Below the pieces are notes generated by a model. It was given only the letters and a program-made list of their open reading frames with translations, did no database searches and had not been told where the DNA came from. Of a stretch of DNA of 64,000 nucleotides, positions 26,781 through 36,208 are shown one piece after another. Both the position numbers and the translations under genes were made by a program. Origin of the DNA: Rhodopseudomonas sp. (GTDB lineage: Bacteria > Pseudomonadota > Alphaproteobacteria > Rhizobiales > Xanthobacteraceae); assembly GCF_013377015.1 (NCBI RefSeq), contig NZ_JACABA010000003.1, positions 405,510 to 469,509 of the forward strand, in the 5' to 3' direction. Within the stretch, counting starts at the first letter, position 1. Every line of letters starts with the position of its first letter.

Positions 26781-27142
26781 AAAGGCCGCGCAGGGGCTGC
26801 TTGTCCGTTGTGCGCATTATCAAGGGTTGGCAATAGCCCGCCGCAGAATTGCACGACGCACGACACAGCTTTGATTTGACGCTTTCCGATCTGCCGACAC
26901 TCTAAAATTATTATAGTTGACGCCAATCTCTGCCGGCCTACTTGTTGTCCGCGAGTTTGACCGAATTGGTCGATGGGTTGAGGGGACTATCGATGTCATG
27001 GCTACGTTGCCTGCGCCAGCTATTGCTTGTTGCGCCACTTGTGCACACTGGCTGGTGCCGTGCGGAGACTGAGGTGATCGCGATTAATCGTCCGCAGAAA
27101 CGCCCTCGATTCGAATCCCGTTCCGAGCGAAAAGGTGCAAGC
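26781..27142. other. Intergenic stretch before the porin gene
   Basis: About 360 bases with no convincing gene. It holds an AT-rich patch near 26900-26920 (CTAAAATTATTATAG followed by TTGACG) that could be a promoter. From 26942 an open frame runs in phase into the porin, but its first 67 codons do not look like porin sequence and are better read as leader. Confidence 0.4.
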
Positions 27143-28498
27143 ATGTTGTTCGGCATTGGGCGGGTAGGTTTGGGCCTCTGCCTTGCCGTACTCGGATTTG
27201 CCGCCCCGGCATTAGCCGACGGCCCGGACCAGAACGGCATCACGGCGCCGTCGATCGCAACCAGCCTGCCGGACAACGGCGATCCAACCGGCATGCGCAA
27301 ATGGTTGGCGAGCCACGGCATCACTTACAACTTCATCTATACCAACGATCTGCTGGCCAATGTCAGCGGTGGGCTTCGCCGCGGCACCGTGGATCAGGGC
27401 AAGCTCGAATACAATATGACGGTCGATCTTGAGAAATTGGCGAACTGGCAGGGACTCAGCTTCTACGCCAACGTCTTTCAGATCCACAACACCGGCCGCA
27501 TCCGGCGCGATTATGTCGGCGGCATCAATACGATCGCGGCGATCGAAGCGGTCCCGGCTACCCGACTGTCCGAACTGTGGCTAGAGCAAAAATTCTGGGA
27601 CGGCAAGGCCAGCGTCCGCGCGGGGCAGCTCGCGGCCGATTCCGAGTTCTTCTTCAGCAGCCTCAGCTTCATGTTCTTGCAGAGCGACTGGGCGACCATC
27701 ACGGCCGCCAACCTGCCGAGCGGCGGTCCGGCCTACCCGCTTTCAACGCCCGGCGTGCGATTCAAAGCCGACCCGAACGCCAACGTCTCGCTCTTGCTCG
27801 CGGTGTTCAACGGCGATCCGGCCGGGCCCGGAAACGGCGACGAGCAACTCCGCAATCGCTATGGCCTGAATTTTCGCGTCCGCGACCCCGCTTTGGTGAT
27901 CGCCGAGGCGCAATTCCGCGCCAACCAGGGCAAGGACGACACCGGTCTGGCCCGGGCGCTCAAGCTTGGCGCTTGGGGCCATTTTGGAGACTTCAACGAC
28001 CTGCGCTTTGGCAATGACGGCACCCTGCTCGGCGCAACCGCCGGAACCGGCGTGCCGGCGACGCGACAGGGAAATTTCGGCCTCTATGGCGTGATCGAGC
28101 AGCAGCTTTATCGTCCGGCAGGCGGTGCGGCGGACAGCGGCGTCTCGGTGTTCAGCCGGGTGTCGTTCAGCCCGTCCGATCGCAACCTGATCGACTTCTT
28201 TGTCGATGGCGGGCTGGTTTTCGCCGGTATGGTGCCGGGACGGCCGGACGACAAGTTCGGCGCAAGCTTCATGTATGCGCGTTTCTCCGACAGCGTCCGC
28301 AGTTTCGATCTCGACCGAATCCTGTCGGGCACGCCCGGATTTGTTCGGGATTTCGAGGCCAATCTGGAACTGTCCTATAGCGCCACGATGGTTCCGGGTT
28401 GGACCATGCAGCCGGTGCTGACCTACGTTTGGCATCCCGCTGGCGACGCCAGCCGAAACGCAATCGTGACCGGCGTTCGCTCGATCTGGCTGTTCTGA
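27143..28498 (+). CDS. OprB-type carbohydrate-selective porin
   Basis: Outer-membrane beta-barrel protein of 451 residues that allows passive uptake of sugars or similar solutes. A clear signal peptide (VGLGLCLAVLGFAAPALADG) supports the ATG at 27143, which has AAGG upstream. The mature part begins with GMRKWLASHGITYNFIYTND and contains ELWLEQKFWDGKASVRAGQL. It ends in a terminal aromatic-rich strand, GVRSIWLF, as expected for barrel assembly. It precedes an RND efflux pair. A link in function with the pump is not obvious. Confidence 0.88.
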   Translation: MLFGIGRVGLGLCLAVLGFAAPALADGPDQNGITAPSIATSLPDNGDPTGMRKWLASHGITYNFIYTNDLLANVSGGLRRGTVDQGKLEYNMTVDLEKLANWQGLSFYANVFQIHNTGRIRRDYVGGINTIAAIEAVPATRLSELWLEQKFWDGKASVRAGQLAADSEFFFSSLSFMFLQSDWATITAANLPSGGPAYPLSTPGVRFKADPNANVSLLLAVFNGDPAGPGNGDEQLRNRYGLNFRVRDPALVIAEAQFRANQGKDDTGLARALKLGAWGHFGDFNDLRFGNDGTLLGATAGTGVPATRQGNFGLYGVIEQQLYRPAGGAADSGVSVFSRVSFSPSDRNLIDFFVDGGLVFAGMVPGRPDDKFGASFMYARFSDSVRSFDLDRILSGTPGFVRDFEANLELSYSATMVPGWTMQPVLTYVWHPAGDASRNAIVTGVRSIWLF

Positions 28499-28729
28499 CC
28501 GGCAATATCCGGCTTCCGGTCGGGCCGGCCGGCGAACGCCCACAGCGCCAAGCGCCTGATCCAATTCGCTGGTCGGATGTGCAAGACCGCGGTCCCGATC
28601 TGCTCGGGTCCCGGTCGGAAAATGCCCGATCATGCTCGGATTTTAACCGCTTTGCATCTTCAATTGGGTAATATAAGCGCAACCATTCGAACGGTCCGTG
28701 CGGGCCAATCCGAGTCAGCAAAAGGCGCC

Positions 28730-29974
28730 ATGCCGAAAGAGTTAGCAAAACGATTCCAACAGATTACGATGAAGCGCCGGGTTCTTGCCGTCGGCGCGGC
28801 CGGGCTTGTTGCGGCGCTGGCATTTGAATTGTTGCCCACCGCCGAGGCACCGCGGCGCAATTCCGACGTCTCCAGCCAGTCGCGCAAGGGCCAGCAGCGC
28901 TATACGCCAACGCCGGCCGAATGGGCCAGCCTGACCATCGAACCCGTCCTCGACCGCACCTTCCGCGCCGAACACGTCACCGAAGGCAAGATCGCGGTCG
29001 ATGAGGACCGCTCGACGCCGGTGTTCTCCCCCTATGCCGGGCGGGTGACGAAGCTGCTGGCGCGGCCTGGAGATCGCGTGACGCAGGGCCAGGCACTGTT
29101 CGTGATCGAGGCGGCCGATACTGTGCAGGCGCAGAATGATTTCGTCGCCGCAGCCACGGGGCTGAACAAGGCGAAGTCGCAGTTCGAACTGGCGCAACTC
29201 CAAGACAAACGGGCCAGGGATCTGTTCGAGGGCAAGGCCGTGCCGCTGAAGGACTACCAGCAGACTCAGGCCGCCCTGATCGCGGCGCAGAACGATCTGC
29301 GCTCATCGACGACAGCACTCGAGGCCGCGCGAAACCGGCTCCGCATCTTTGGCCTGACCGAGGAGGCCATCACCGCTTTTCAGGAAAGAGGTCGCATCAA
29401 TCCAGAAACCACGATCTTCGCGCCGATCTCCGGCACCGTGGTCCAGCGCAAGATCGGTCCCGGACAATATGTCAGTGCTGGGGCCAGCGACCCAGTGTTC
29501 GTGATCGGCGATCTGTCCACCGTCTGGCTCACTGCCTTCGTTCGCGAGACCGAAGCGTCCACGATCGCGGCGGGACAGCAGATCTCGTTCAGCGTGCTGG
29601 CGTTGCCGGGCCGAGAATTGAACGGGCGCATCGACTATGTTTCGGCGGCGATCGATCCGGTTACCCGGCGCCTTCTGGTCCGCGCCACCATCGACAATTC
29701 CGACGGGCTGTTGAAGCCGGAGATGTTCGCCAACGTCACAATCTATTCCGCAGCCGATCATCCGGCAGTCGGCGTGCCGAAACAGGCACTGATCTACGAG
29801 GGCGACCAGGTCCGGATTTGGGTGGCGCACGAAGACAAGACCATCGAGCTGCGCCAGATCAAGCCTGGATTGGCCAATGGTAGCCTGGTCGAGGTGAAAG
29901 GCAATCTCAGTCCCGGCGAGAGCGTCGTCACCAGGGGCAGCCTGTTCATTGACCGCGCCGCATCCGGCAGCTAA
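28730..29974 (+). CDS. RND efflux periplasmic adaptor, CzcB/CusB-like
   Basis: Membrane fusion protein of 414 residues. An N-terminal anchor helix (VLAVGAAGLVAALAFELL) is followed by a barrel-sandwich half GRVTKLLARPGDRVTQGQAL, an alpha-hairpin rich in Gln/Ala/Lys (about residues 130-200), the second half TIFAPISGTVVQRKIGPGQY, and a beta-barrel (LPGRELNGRIDYVSAAIDP). The start is ATG 28730; the longer open frame upstream is not family-like. It lacks the His-rich metal-binding N-terminus of some CzcB proteins. The pump gene starts 33 bases downstream. Confidence 0.9.
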   Translation: MPKELAKRFQQITMKRRVLAVGAAGLVAALAFELLPTAEAPRRNSDVSSQSRKGQQRYTPTPAEWASLTIEPVLDRTFRAEHVTEGKIAVDEDRSTPVFSPYAGRVTKLLARPGDRVTQGQALFVIEAADTVQAQNDFVAAATGLNKAKSQFELAQLQDKRARDLFEGKAVPLKDYQQTQAALIAAQNDLRSSTTALEAARNRLRIFGLTEEAITAFQERGRINPETTIFAPISGTVVQRKIGPGQYVSAGASDPVFVIGDLSTVWLTAFVRETEASTIAAGQQISFSVLALPGRELNGRIDYVSAAIDPVTRRLLVRATIDNSDGLLKPEMFANVTIYSAADHPAVGVPKQALIYEGDQVRIWVAHEDKTIELRQIKPGLANGSLVEVKGNLSPGESVVTRGSLFIDRAASGS

Positions 29975-30007
29975 TTCCCATCCTGGCCTATTCAAGATCG
30001 GACCCGG

Positions 30008-33000
30008 ATGGATCGTCTCGTCGCATTTGCCTTCCGCCACCGCGTCCTGATGGTGGTCATCTTCGCCGCGGTCTTGATCGGCGGCCTGATCGCGTTCCGC
30101 CAGCTCAATATCGAGGCCTATCCCGATCCGACGCCGCCGATGGTCGACATCGTGACGCAAAGTCCGGGGCTGTCGTCGGAAGAGATCGAGCGCTACATCA
30201 CGATTCCGATCGAGACCCAGGTCGCCGGCATCAAGAACCTGCGCACGATGCGCACCATTTCTTTGTACGGCCTGTCCGATATCAAGTTGCAGTTCTCGTT
30301 CGACTTCACCTACGATGAAGCGCTGCAGCAGGTGCTGAACCGACTGTCGCAACTGCCGCCCCTCCCCGGCGGCGCGCAACCGGGCATTTCGCCGCTCAGT
30401 CCGATCGGCGAGATTTTTCGCTACCGGCTGGTCGGCCCCCCGAACTACAGCGTGCTCGATCTTAAGACGCTGCAGGACTGGGTGCTGCAGCGCCGGTTCC
30501 GCGCGGTTCCCGGCGTGATCGACGTCACCGGCTGGGGCGGCAAGACCAAGACCTTCGAACTGCAGGTCGACTTCAACAAGCTGATCGCCTACGGGCTGAC
30601 GTTGCCGCAATTGCTGCAGGCGGTGAGCAACTCCAACATCAATGTCGGCGGCAATACCGTGGATATCGGCGCGCAATCCGCCGTGGTGCGCGGCGTCGGG
30701 CTGATCCGCTCGATCGACGACCTCGCTTCGACCATGGTTTCGCAGAGCGGCGGCAATCCGGTTCTGGTCAAGGATATCGCGACCGTCACGATCGGCGAAA
30801 AGCCGCGGCTTGGCATCGCCGGGATCGATCAGGACGACGACATCGTGCAAGGCATCGTGCTGATGCGCCGCGGCGAGCAAAGCTCGCCGACCATCGCGCG
30901 GGTCGAGCAGATGGTGGCTTCGATCAACGCCTCCAGCATCCTTCCGCCGGGTGTGCGGATCGAACGCATCTACGATCGCAAGGACCTGATCGACGTCACC
31001 ACCAGGACCGTGCTGCACAACATGGTGGTCGGCATTCTGCTGATCGTGATGTTGCAGTGGGTTTTTCTGGGCGACCTGCGCAGCGCGCTGATTGTCGGCG
31101 CGACGATTCCCTTCGCGCTGTTCTTCGCGGTCATCATCCTGGTGCTGCGCGGGGAGTCCGCCAATCTGCTGTCGGTCGGCGCGATCGATTTCGGCTTGAT
31201 CGTCGATGCGACGGTGATCATGGTCGAAGCGATCTTCCGCCGGCTGTCGCTCACCTCCGCCCTGCCGGCGGAGGGCGGGATCGTGTCCGACGCCGCGATG
31301 GACATCAAGCGCAACGCCATCCTCGGCGCCGCCACCGACGTATCGCGATCGATCTTCTTCGCCGCCGCCATCATCATCGCCGCGTTCCTGCCGCTGTTCA
31401 CCCTGAGCGGTGTCGAAGGCCACATTTTCGGACCGATGGCGCGGACCTATGCCTATGCACTGGCCGGCGGATTGCTGGCAACGTTCACCGTCACGCCAGC
31501 GCTGAGCGCACTGATCCTGCCGTCGCACGTCAAGGAAACCGAGACCTGGGCGGTGCTGTGGGTGCACCGGCTCTACACTCCAGCCCTGCACTGGGCGGTC
31601 GGCAATCGCAAGCTGATCATGGCCGGCGCGGCCGGCCTGGTGATTATGACGGTGATTTTTGTTCGCCTGCTCGGCCTCGAATTCCTGCCGAAGCTGGAAG
31701 AAGGCAATCTCTGGATTCGCGCGACCCTGCCGCCCACCATCTCGCTTCAGGAAGGCAATGGTTACGTCAATGAGATGCGAAAACTGATCCGAACCTTCCC
31801 GGAGGTCGAGTCCGTGGTGTCGCAACATGGCCGCCCGGACGACGGCACCGACGCAGCCGGCCTGTTCAACGCGGAATTCTTTGCACCGCTGAAACCGGTC
31901 GGCGAATGGCCCGGCTCGCACGACAAGGACGAATTGACCGCCCGCCTGCTGTCCCAGTTGCAAGATAAATTCCCCGGAGTCGAATTCAACTTTTCGCAAT
32001 ATCTGCAGGACAACGTCGCGGAGGCGGTGTCCGGGGTGAAGGGCGAGAATTCGATCAAGCTCTACGGCAATGATCTCGTCGCCCTCACCGCCACTGCGAA
32101 CAAGATCAAGGCGGTGCTTTCGACCGTGCGCGGCGTGACCGACCTGTCGGTGTTCACCTCGCTGGGCCAGCCCACGATCCAGATCGACATCGATCGGGCA
32201 CGGGCGGCACGTTACGGGCTCACGCCCGGCGATATCAACGCCACCATCCGCGTCGCGATCGGCGGCGATACCGCCGGTGACATTTACGAGCCGGGCAGCG
32301 ATCGCCATTTTCCGATCATTGTGCGGCTAGCGCCGGAATATCGCCGCAGCGCCGAGGCGATTCAAAATCTGCGCATCGGCGCGCCGGGCCCCAATGGCAT
32401 CACCCAAATTCCGCTGAGCGAGGTTGCCTCGATTACGTTGGTGTCCGGCGCGGCCTATATCTACCGCGAACAGCAGGAGCGCTATCTGCCGGTCAAGTTC
32501 TCGGTGCGTGAACGCGACCTCGGAGGCGCCATCAAGGAGGCGCAGGAGAAGGTCGCCGCACAGGTGCCGCTGCCGTCGGGATCGCGGGTGGAATGGGTCG
32601 GCGAATTCGGCAATCTGCAGGACGCGATCACGCGACTCTCGATCGTGGTGCCGATCAGCCTCATGCTGATCGCGATCCTGCTTTGGCTGAATTTTGGCTC
32701 GGTGATCGACACGCTGCTCGCGATGAGCGTGATCCCCATTGCGATCTTCGGCGGCGTGCTGGGACTTTTGATCACCGGCATTCCGTTCAGTGTTTCCGCC
32801 GCGATCGGCTTCATCGCGCTGTTCGGGATCGCGGTGATGGATGGCATCATCATCCTGTCGCAATACAACCACTTGATCGACGAAGGCGTCGACCGCGCGC
32901 GCGCGGTGATCCGTACCGGCGAACTTCAGATCCGACCGGTGCTGATGACCTGCATCATTGCGGGCGTCGGATTATTGCCTGCGGCGTTGTCTTCGGGAAT

Positions 33001-33121
33001 CGGTTCGCAGGTGCAGAAACCGCTGGCGGTGGTGGTGGTGACCGGGATGATGCTGGCACCGTTCGTCATCCTGCTGACGCTGCCGGTGCTGATCTCATAT
33101 TTTTCGCGGCGTGGGCGATAG
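30008..33121 (+). CDS. RND efflux transporter, CzcA/CusA heavy-metal family
   Basis: Inner-membrane proton-driven pump of 1037 residues with 12 helices and two large periplasmic loops. The N-terminus RHRVLMVVIFAAVLIGGLIA and the following NIEAYPDPTPPMVDI are typical of the heavy-metal RND group. The proton-relay segment AIDFGLIVDATVIMVEA in helix 4 keeps both aspartates of the DFGxxVD motif. The ion or drug exported is not evident. No outer-membrane component is in the operon, but a TolC gene is convergent 28 bases downstream. Confidence 0.93.
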   Translation: MDRLVAFAFRHRVLMVVIFAAVLIGGLIAFRQLNIEAYPDPTPPMVDIVTQSPGLSSEEIERYITIPIETQVAGIKNLRTMRTISLYGLSDIKLQFSFDFTYDEALQQVLNRLSQLPPLPGGAQPGISPLSPIGEIFRYRLVGPPNYSVLDLKTLQDWVLQRRFRAVPGVIDVTGWGGKTKTFELQVDFNKLIAYGLTLPQLLQAVSNSNINVGGNTVDIGAQSAVVRGVGLIRSIDDLASTMVSQSGGNPVLVKDIATVTIGEKPRLGIAGIDQDDDIVQGIVLMRRGEQSSPTIARVEQMVASINASSILPPGVRIERIYDRKDLIDVTTRTVLHNMVVGILLIVMLQWVFLGDLRSALIVGATIPFALFFAVIILVLRGESANLLSVGAIDFGLIVDATVIMVEAIFRRLSLTSALPAEGGIVSDAAMDIKRNAILGAATDVSRSIFFAAAIIIAAFLPLFTLSGVEGHIFGPMARTYAYALAGGLLATFTVTPALSALILPSHVKETETWAVLWVHRLYTPALHWAVGNRKLIMAGAAGLVIMTVIFVRLLGLEFLPKLEEGNLWIRATLPPTISLQEGNGYVNEMRKLIRTFPEVESVVSQHGRPDDGTDAAGLFNAEFFAPLKPVGEWPGSHDKDELTARLLSQLQDKFPGVEFNFSQYLQDNVAEAVSGVKGENSIKLYGNDLVALTATANKIKAVLSTVRGVTDLSVFTSLGQPTIQIDIDRARAARYGLTPGDINATIRVAIGGDTAGDIYEPGSDRHFPIIVRLAPEYRRSAEAIQNLRIGAPGPNGITQIPLSEVASITLVSGAAYIYREQQERYLPVKFSVRERDLGGAIKEAQEKVAAQVPLPSGSRVEWVGEFGNLQDAITRLSIVVPISLMLIAILLWLNFGSVIDTLLAMSVIPIAIFGGVLGLLITGIPFSVSAAIGFIALFGIAVMDGIIILSQYNHLIDEGVDRARAVIRTGELQIRPVLMTCIIAGVGLLPAALSSGIGSQVQKPLAVVVVTGMMLAPFVILLTLPVLISYFSRRGR

Positions 33122-33149
33122 AGCCCGCAACCTGCAGCGCGCGGCGATG

Positions 33150-34595
33150 CTACTGTCCCGACGGTGTCCGCAGGCCGTGCCAGGCGTCGCGCACCTGGTG
33201 GTAGTGCACCTCGGGCAGGTAGTCGGGCGTATTCAGCCCGAGGGTTCTGACATCCAGCCCGCCGATCGCGCTGAGCAGCGTGTAGGACGCGATCACGCGG
33301 TCACGCTGCGCGCCGATCAACCGCGCCTTCGCCGAAATCAGATCCTGCTGCGAATTCAGGACGTCGACCGTGGTGCGCTGGCCGCCCTCCGCTTCCCGCC
33401 GGACGCCTTGCAGCGCGACGGTCGCCGCGCGAACCTCCGACTTGGAAGCGCTAACGGCAATCTTGGAGCCTTCGTTTGCGACCCAGGCGCCAACCGCCGC
33501 GGTGCGCGACTGATTGCGCACCTGGTCCAGCACAAGTCGACTTTGCGCGGCGAGTTCCTTGGCCTGGCGGGTCTGGGATGCGGTTGTGCCGCCGTCATAG
33601 ATCGGCGCGGTGATCTGTCCGGCCACACCCACCTGGTCGGTGCGTTTGGTACCTAGGGTCAGATCCGACTCGCCGCTGCGGCTCGCACTGCCTTGCAGCG
33701 TGATGGTCGGATAGAGGCTGCTTTCAGCCACATGGATGGTGGTCGACGCGACGTCGACGTCGAAGCCGGCAGCGACCACCGCAGGATGCCCCTTGAAGGC
33801 CAGCGCGATCGCCTCATCCTGGCTGTGCGGCAACAGCCGGTCCACCGGCTCGGCCGGGCTGAGCCGCGCCGGCGAGTTGCCAATCACTTGTGCATAAGTC
33901 GCCTCGCTGACCGCGAGATTGACCTCGGCGGCGTTCAGATCCGAAAGACCTCGGCTCAGCCGCGCTTCGGCCTGCGCGGTATCGGTCGGCGTGACGTCGC
34001 CGGCGCTGAGGCGTCTCTGGGTTATCCCCAGGGTTTCTCGCAGAAACGCGACATTCGCCCGCTGTGCCTCGACCAGCGCCTGATTCGCCAGCACATTGGT
34101 GTAGGCTGTCACGGCGTCGAGCAGTACGCCCTGCCCGACATTGCGCAGCGCTTCGCGGCCTGATTGCACCTGCAACTCGGCGACCCGGACGCTATTGGCG
34201 GTCTTGAAGCCATTGAATAGCGTCTGGGTCACCGTCACCCCGATCGTCCAGGGCTTCAAGCTTGCGGTCTGGATCGAATTATCCGGAAGCAGGTTGCGCA
34301 CCGCCTGCATGCCCGCGCTCAGGCTGGCGATGATCTGCGGTCGGTAGCCCGCCAGCGCCTGCGGGACGTTTTCATCGGTGGCGCGTTGCCGCGCCCGCTC
34401 GGCATTGAGCTGCGGGTTGGACTGATAGGCCTTGACCAAGGCTTCCGGAATGGTTTCGGCTCGCGCCGCAACCGAAAACAGTCCGATAGCGGCGGCCAAG
34501 CATGTCCCCACGCCCCACCGAAGCACCCGCTCCTTGTCCAGACCAACGCTCCTGGCTTGCCGAACCATCTGCCCCACAGTCACCCGGAAATCCAC
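33150..34595 (-). CDS. tolC: TolC-family outer-membrane efflux/secretion channel
   Basis: Outer-membrane factor of about 481 residues. A signal peptide (TCLAAAIGLFSVAARAE) precedes duplicated OEP domains. The first starts ETIPEALVKAYQSNPQLNAE and contains LRNVGQGVLLDAVTAYTNVL. The second contains ITAPIYDGGTTASQTRQAKE and the TTVDVLNSQQDLISAKARL hairpin. This is the type I secretion TolC subfamily (AggA/LapE-like). It could serve the adhesin exporter at 16-19 kb, the RND pump next door, or both. The frame opens at GTG 34595; an internal ATG at 34568 is also possible. Confidence 0.92.
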   Translation of the reverse strand: MDFRVTVGQMVRQARSVGLDKERVLRWGVGTCLAAAIGLFSVAARAETIPEALVKAYQSNPQLNAERARQRATDENVPQALAGYRPQIIASLSAGMQAVRNLLPDNSIQTASLKPWTIGVTVTQTLFNGFKTANSVRVAELQVQSGREALRNVGQGVLLDAVTAYTNVLANQALVEAQRANVAFLRETLGITQRRLSAGDVTPTDTAQAEARLSRGLSDLNAAEVNLAVSEATYAQVIGNSPARLSPAEPVDRLLPHSQDEAIALAFKGHPAVVAAGFDVDVASTTIHVAESSLYPTITLQGSASRSGESDLTLGTKRTDQVGVAGQITAPIYDGGTTASQTRQAKELAAQSRLVLDQVRNQSRTAAVGAWVANEGSKIAVSASKSEVRAATVALQGVRREAEGGQRTTVDVLNSQQDLISAKARLIGAQRDRVIASYTLLSAIGGLDVRTLGLNTPDYLPEVHYHQVRDAWHGLRTPSGQ

Positions 34596-35246
34596 TCAGA
34601 TCCCCATTTAGCAACTCATACACGGCCTGACATCAATGCGCGACAGAGCTGGGATCAAAACCTATTCCGCTCGAATCATTCGATGATGCATCGCAAAGCC
34701 GGCTGCGCTGAGGCGAGACGCAGGGAATTGGCTGCGGGGACGGGCACGGCTCAATTTTCGAACGGCGATGACCAGCATTCCTTGCGAGAGCTGCTGCGTA
34801 AAGGGAATTGTCCATACGGGCATCGCTTGCAGCTGTCTGCCGAGCCTTCGCATCCTCGGGCAATCACCGAGCCCGAGACCATGGCCATAAACCCACGCTT
34901 CCCGTTGGCCGCCGGCTTCAAATCGGGACAAAACCATGATTTTGAAATAAAGCCACTCAGATTGGCCTTTCCGAATTCCCTCTCATGGAGTCGACAAAGA
35001 GCCGCCCGGGGATGCCCACCGAATCGACCTCGACGAGCAGCGCTACGGCGCAGGCTTGGAAAAGCGCCCGCACCAACTGACAAGACACCCAGAACCTATC
35101 GTCGACAGAATGTTCGCAATCGAACTTCTCAGTTCGGCGCCGAAGTGTTTGCGTTCACGTTCGGATGACCCACCGACAATTCTACCTCCGGATATTTCGC
35201 GCCGCCGTCCATTGCAGCGACCGGTTTCTGCCTCAGCGCACGGCGG
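34596..35246. other. 650 bases with no recognised gene
   Basis: Between the tolC start and the stop of the beta-hydroxyacid dehydrogenase gene. Several overlapping open frames exist on both strands (for example a plus frame through 34386-35168), but all are rich in Arg/Pro/His/Ser and show no family resemblance. The region should hold the tolC promoter. I see no tRNA, repeat or clear hairpin in it. Confidence 0.5.
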
Positions 35247-36143
35247 CTATTCCTTGGCCGCCGCCCCCGACGGATCGATCAGAGTCGCGATCACCGGAAA
35301 ATATGCGTCGCCCATCCCACTGTCGATGGCTTCCTGAAAGATGGCGCCGACGAGCGCTGCGCCGCGCGGCTTGATGCCCACCTGCGCGGCAAGATCGAGC
35401 GCATAGGACAGATCCTTCAACGCGTACTCGGTGGAGAACGCGCGCAGCGGAAATTCGCCTGGCACAATCGCCTTCATGCCATGGTTCCGTAGCGCAAAGC
35501 TGTCCGCCGAACCTTTGGAAAGGGTTTCCAGCAACAGCCTGGGTTCGACTCCGCTGCGTCTGGCGATCGCCACCACTTCAGCCAGCGCGTTGACCGTCTG
35601 AAACAGCACCATATTGTTGAGGATCTTGGTGATTTGTCCCGCACCCGTGCCGCCGCACAGCGTCACCTCGGTTGCGAAATGGCGGATCAGCGGTTCGATG
35701 CCGGCAAACTGCTCCGGCGAGGCGCCGACCATCACGCTCAACGTACCGTCCTGCGCGGCCTGTCGGGTTCGCGCGATCGGCGCATCGATCCAGGCTGCCC
35801 CTTTCTCCTCGAGCCGTCGCGCGAATTCGCGTGTCAGATCCACCGCCGACGTTCCGAGGTCGACCACGATCTGTCCATGCTGGACCGCGCTCAGAATGCC
35901 CGACTCGCCATCGAAGGCCGCGCGCACGTGGCGGGCACTCGGCAGACACAGGAAGATCACCGCGCTTTGGCGCACGACGTCCGCAACCGAGCCGGCGACG
36001 TTCGCACCGTCGGCCACAACCCGAGCCAGCGGCTCTTGCGCGAGATCGAACGCAACCACGGCGCGCTCGCTTTTGCGCACGAGATTGCGACAGATCGGCT
36101 CACCCATGACGCCGAGACCGATGAAGCCGATGAAATCTGGCAT
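35247..36143 (-). CDS. NAD(P)-dependent beta-hydroxyacid dehydrogenase (3-hydroxyisobutyrate dehydrogenase family)
   Basis: Dehydrogenase of 298 residues with the N-terminal dinucleotide motif IGFIGLGVMGEPICRNL. The family's substrate segment is altered to DAPIARTRQAAQDGTLSVMV. The catalytic lysine region is GTGAGQITKILNNM. Members oxidise 3-hydroxyisobutyrate, tartronate semialdehyde, 2-(hydroxymethyl)glutarate and similar acids. The start is ATG 36143 with AGGGAGAAGG upstream. It is 65 bases downstream of an ABC binding-protein gene on the same strand. The substrate is unknown. Confidence 0.88.
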   Translation of the reverse strand: MPDFIGFIGLGVMGEPICRNLVRKSERAVVAFDLAQEPLARVVADGANVAGSVADVVRQSAVIFLCLPSARHVRAAFDGESGILSAVQHGQIVVDLGTSAVDLTREFARRLEEKGAAWIDAPIARTRQAAQDGTLSVMVGASPEQFAGIEPLIRHFATEVTLCGGTGAGQITKILNNMVLFQTVNALAEVVAIARRSGVEPRLLLETLSKGSADSFALRNHGMKAIVPGEFPLRAFSTEYALKDLSYALDLAAQVGIKPRGAALVGAIFQEAIDSGMGDAYFPVIATLIDPSGAAAKE

Positions 36144-36208
36144 ACGCGCCTTCTCCCTGAATGTCGTTGATTCCGGGCGCGACATGCCGCGCCCGGACAT
36201 CTTCGCGT

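Noticed and set aside
27095-27125. tRNA T-loop-like string GATTCGAATCCC upstream of the porin gene
   Set aside because: The flanking bases do not pair as a T-stem and no cloverleaf can be drawn around it.
29303-32308. A 1001-codon open frame on the minus strand opposite the RND pump gene
   Set aside because: It is the antisense shadow of a clear CzcA-type gene in GC-rich DNA. Its translation is rich in Arg/His/Asp/Gln without any family motif.
34386-35168. A 260-codon plus-strand frame across the tolC upstream gap
   Set aside because: It overlaps the tolC gene antisense and its product is Arg/Pro/His-rich with no family resemblance.
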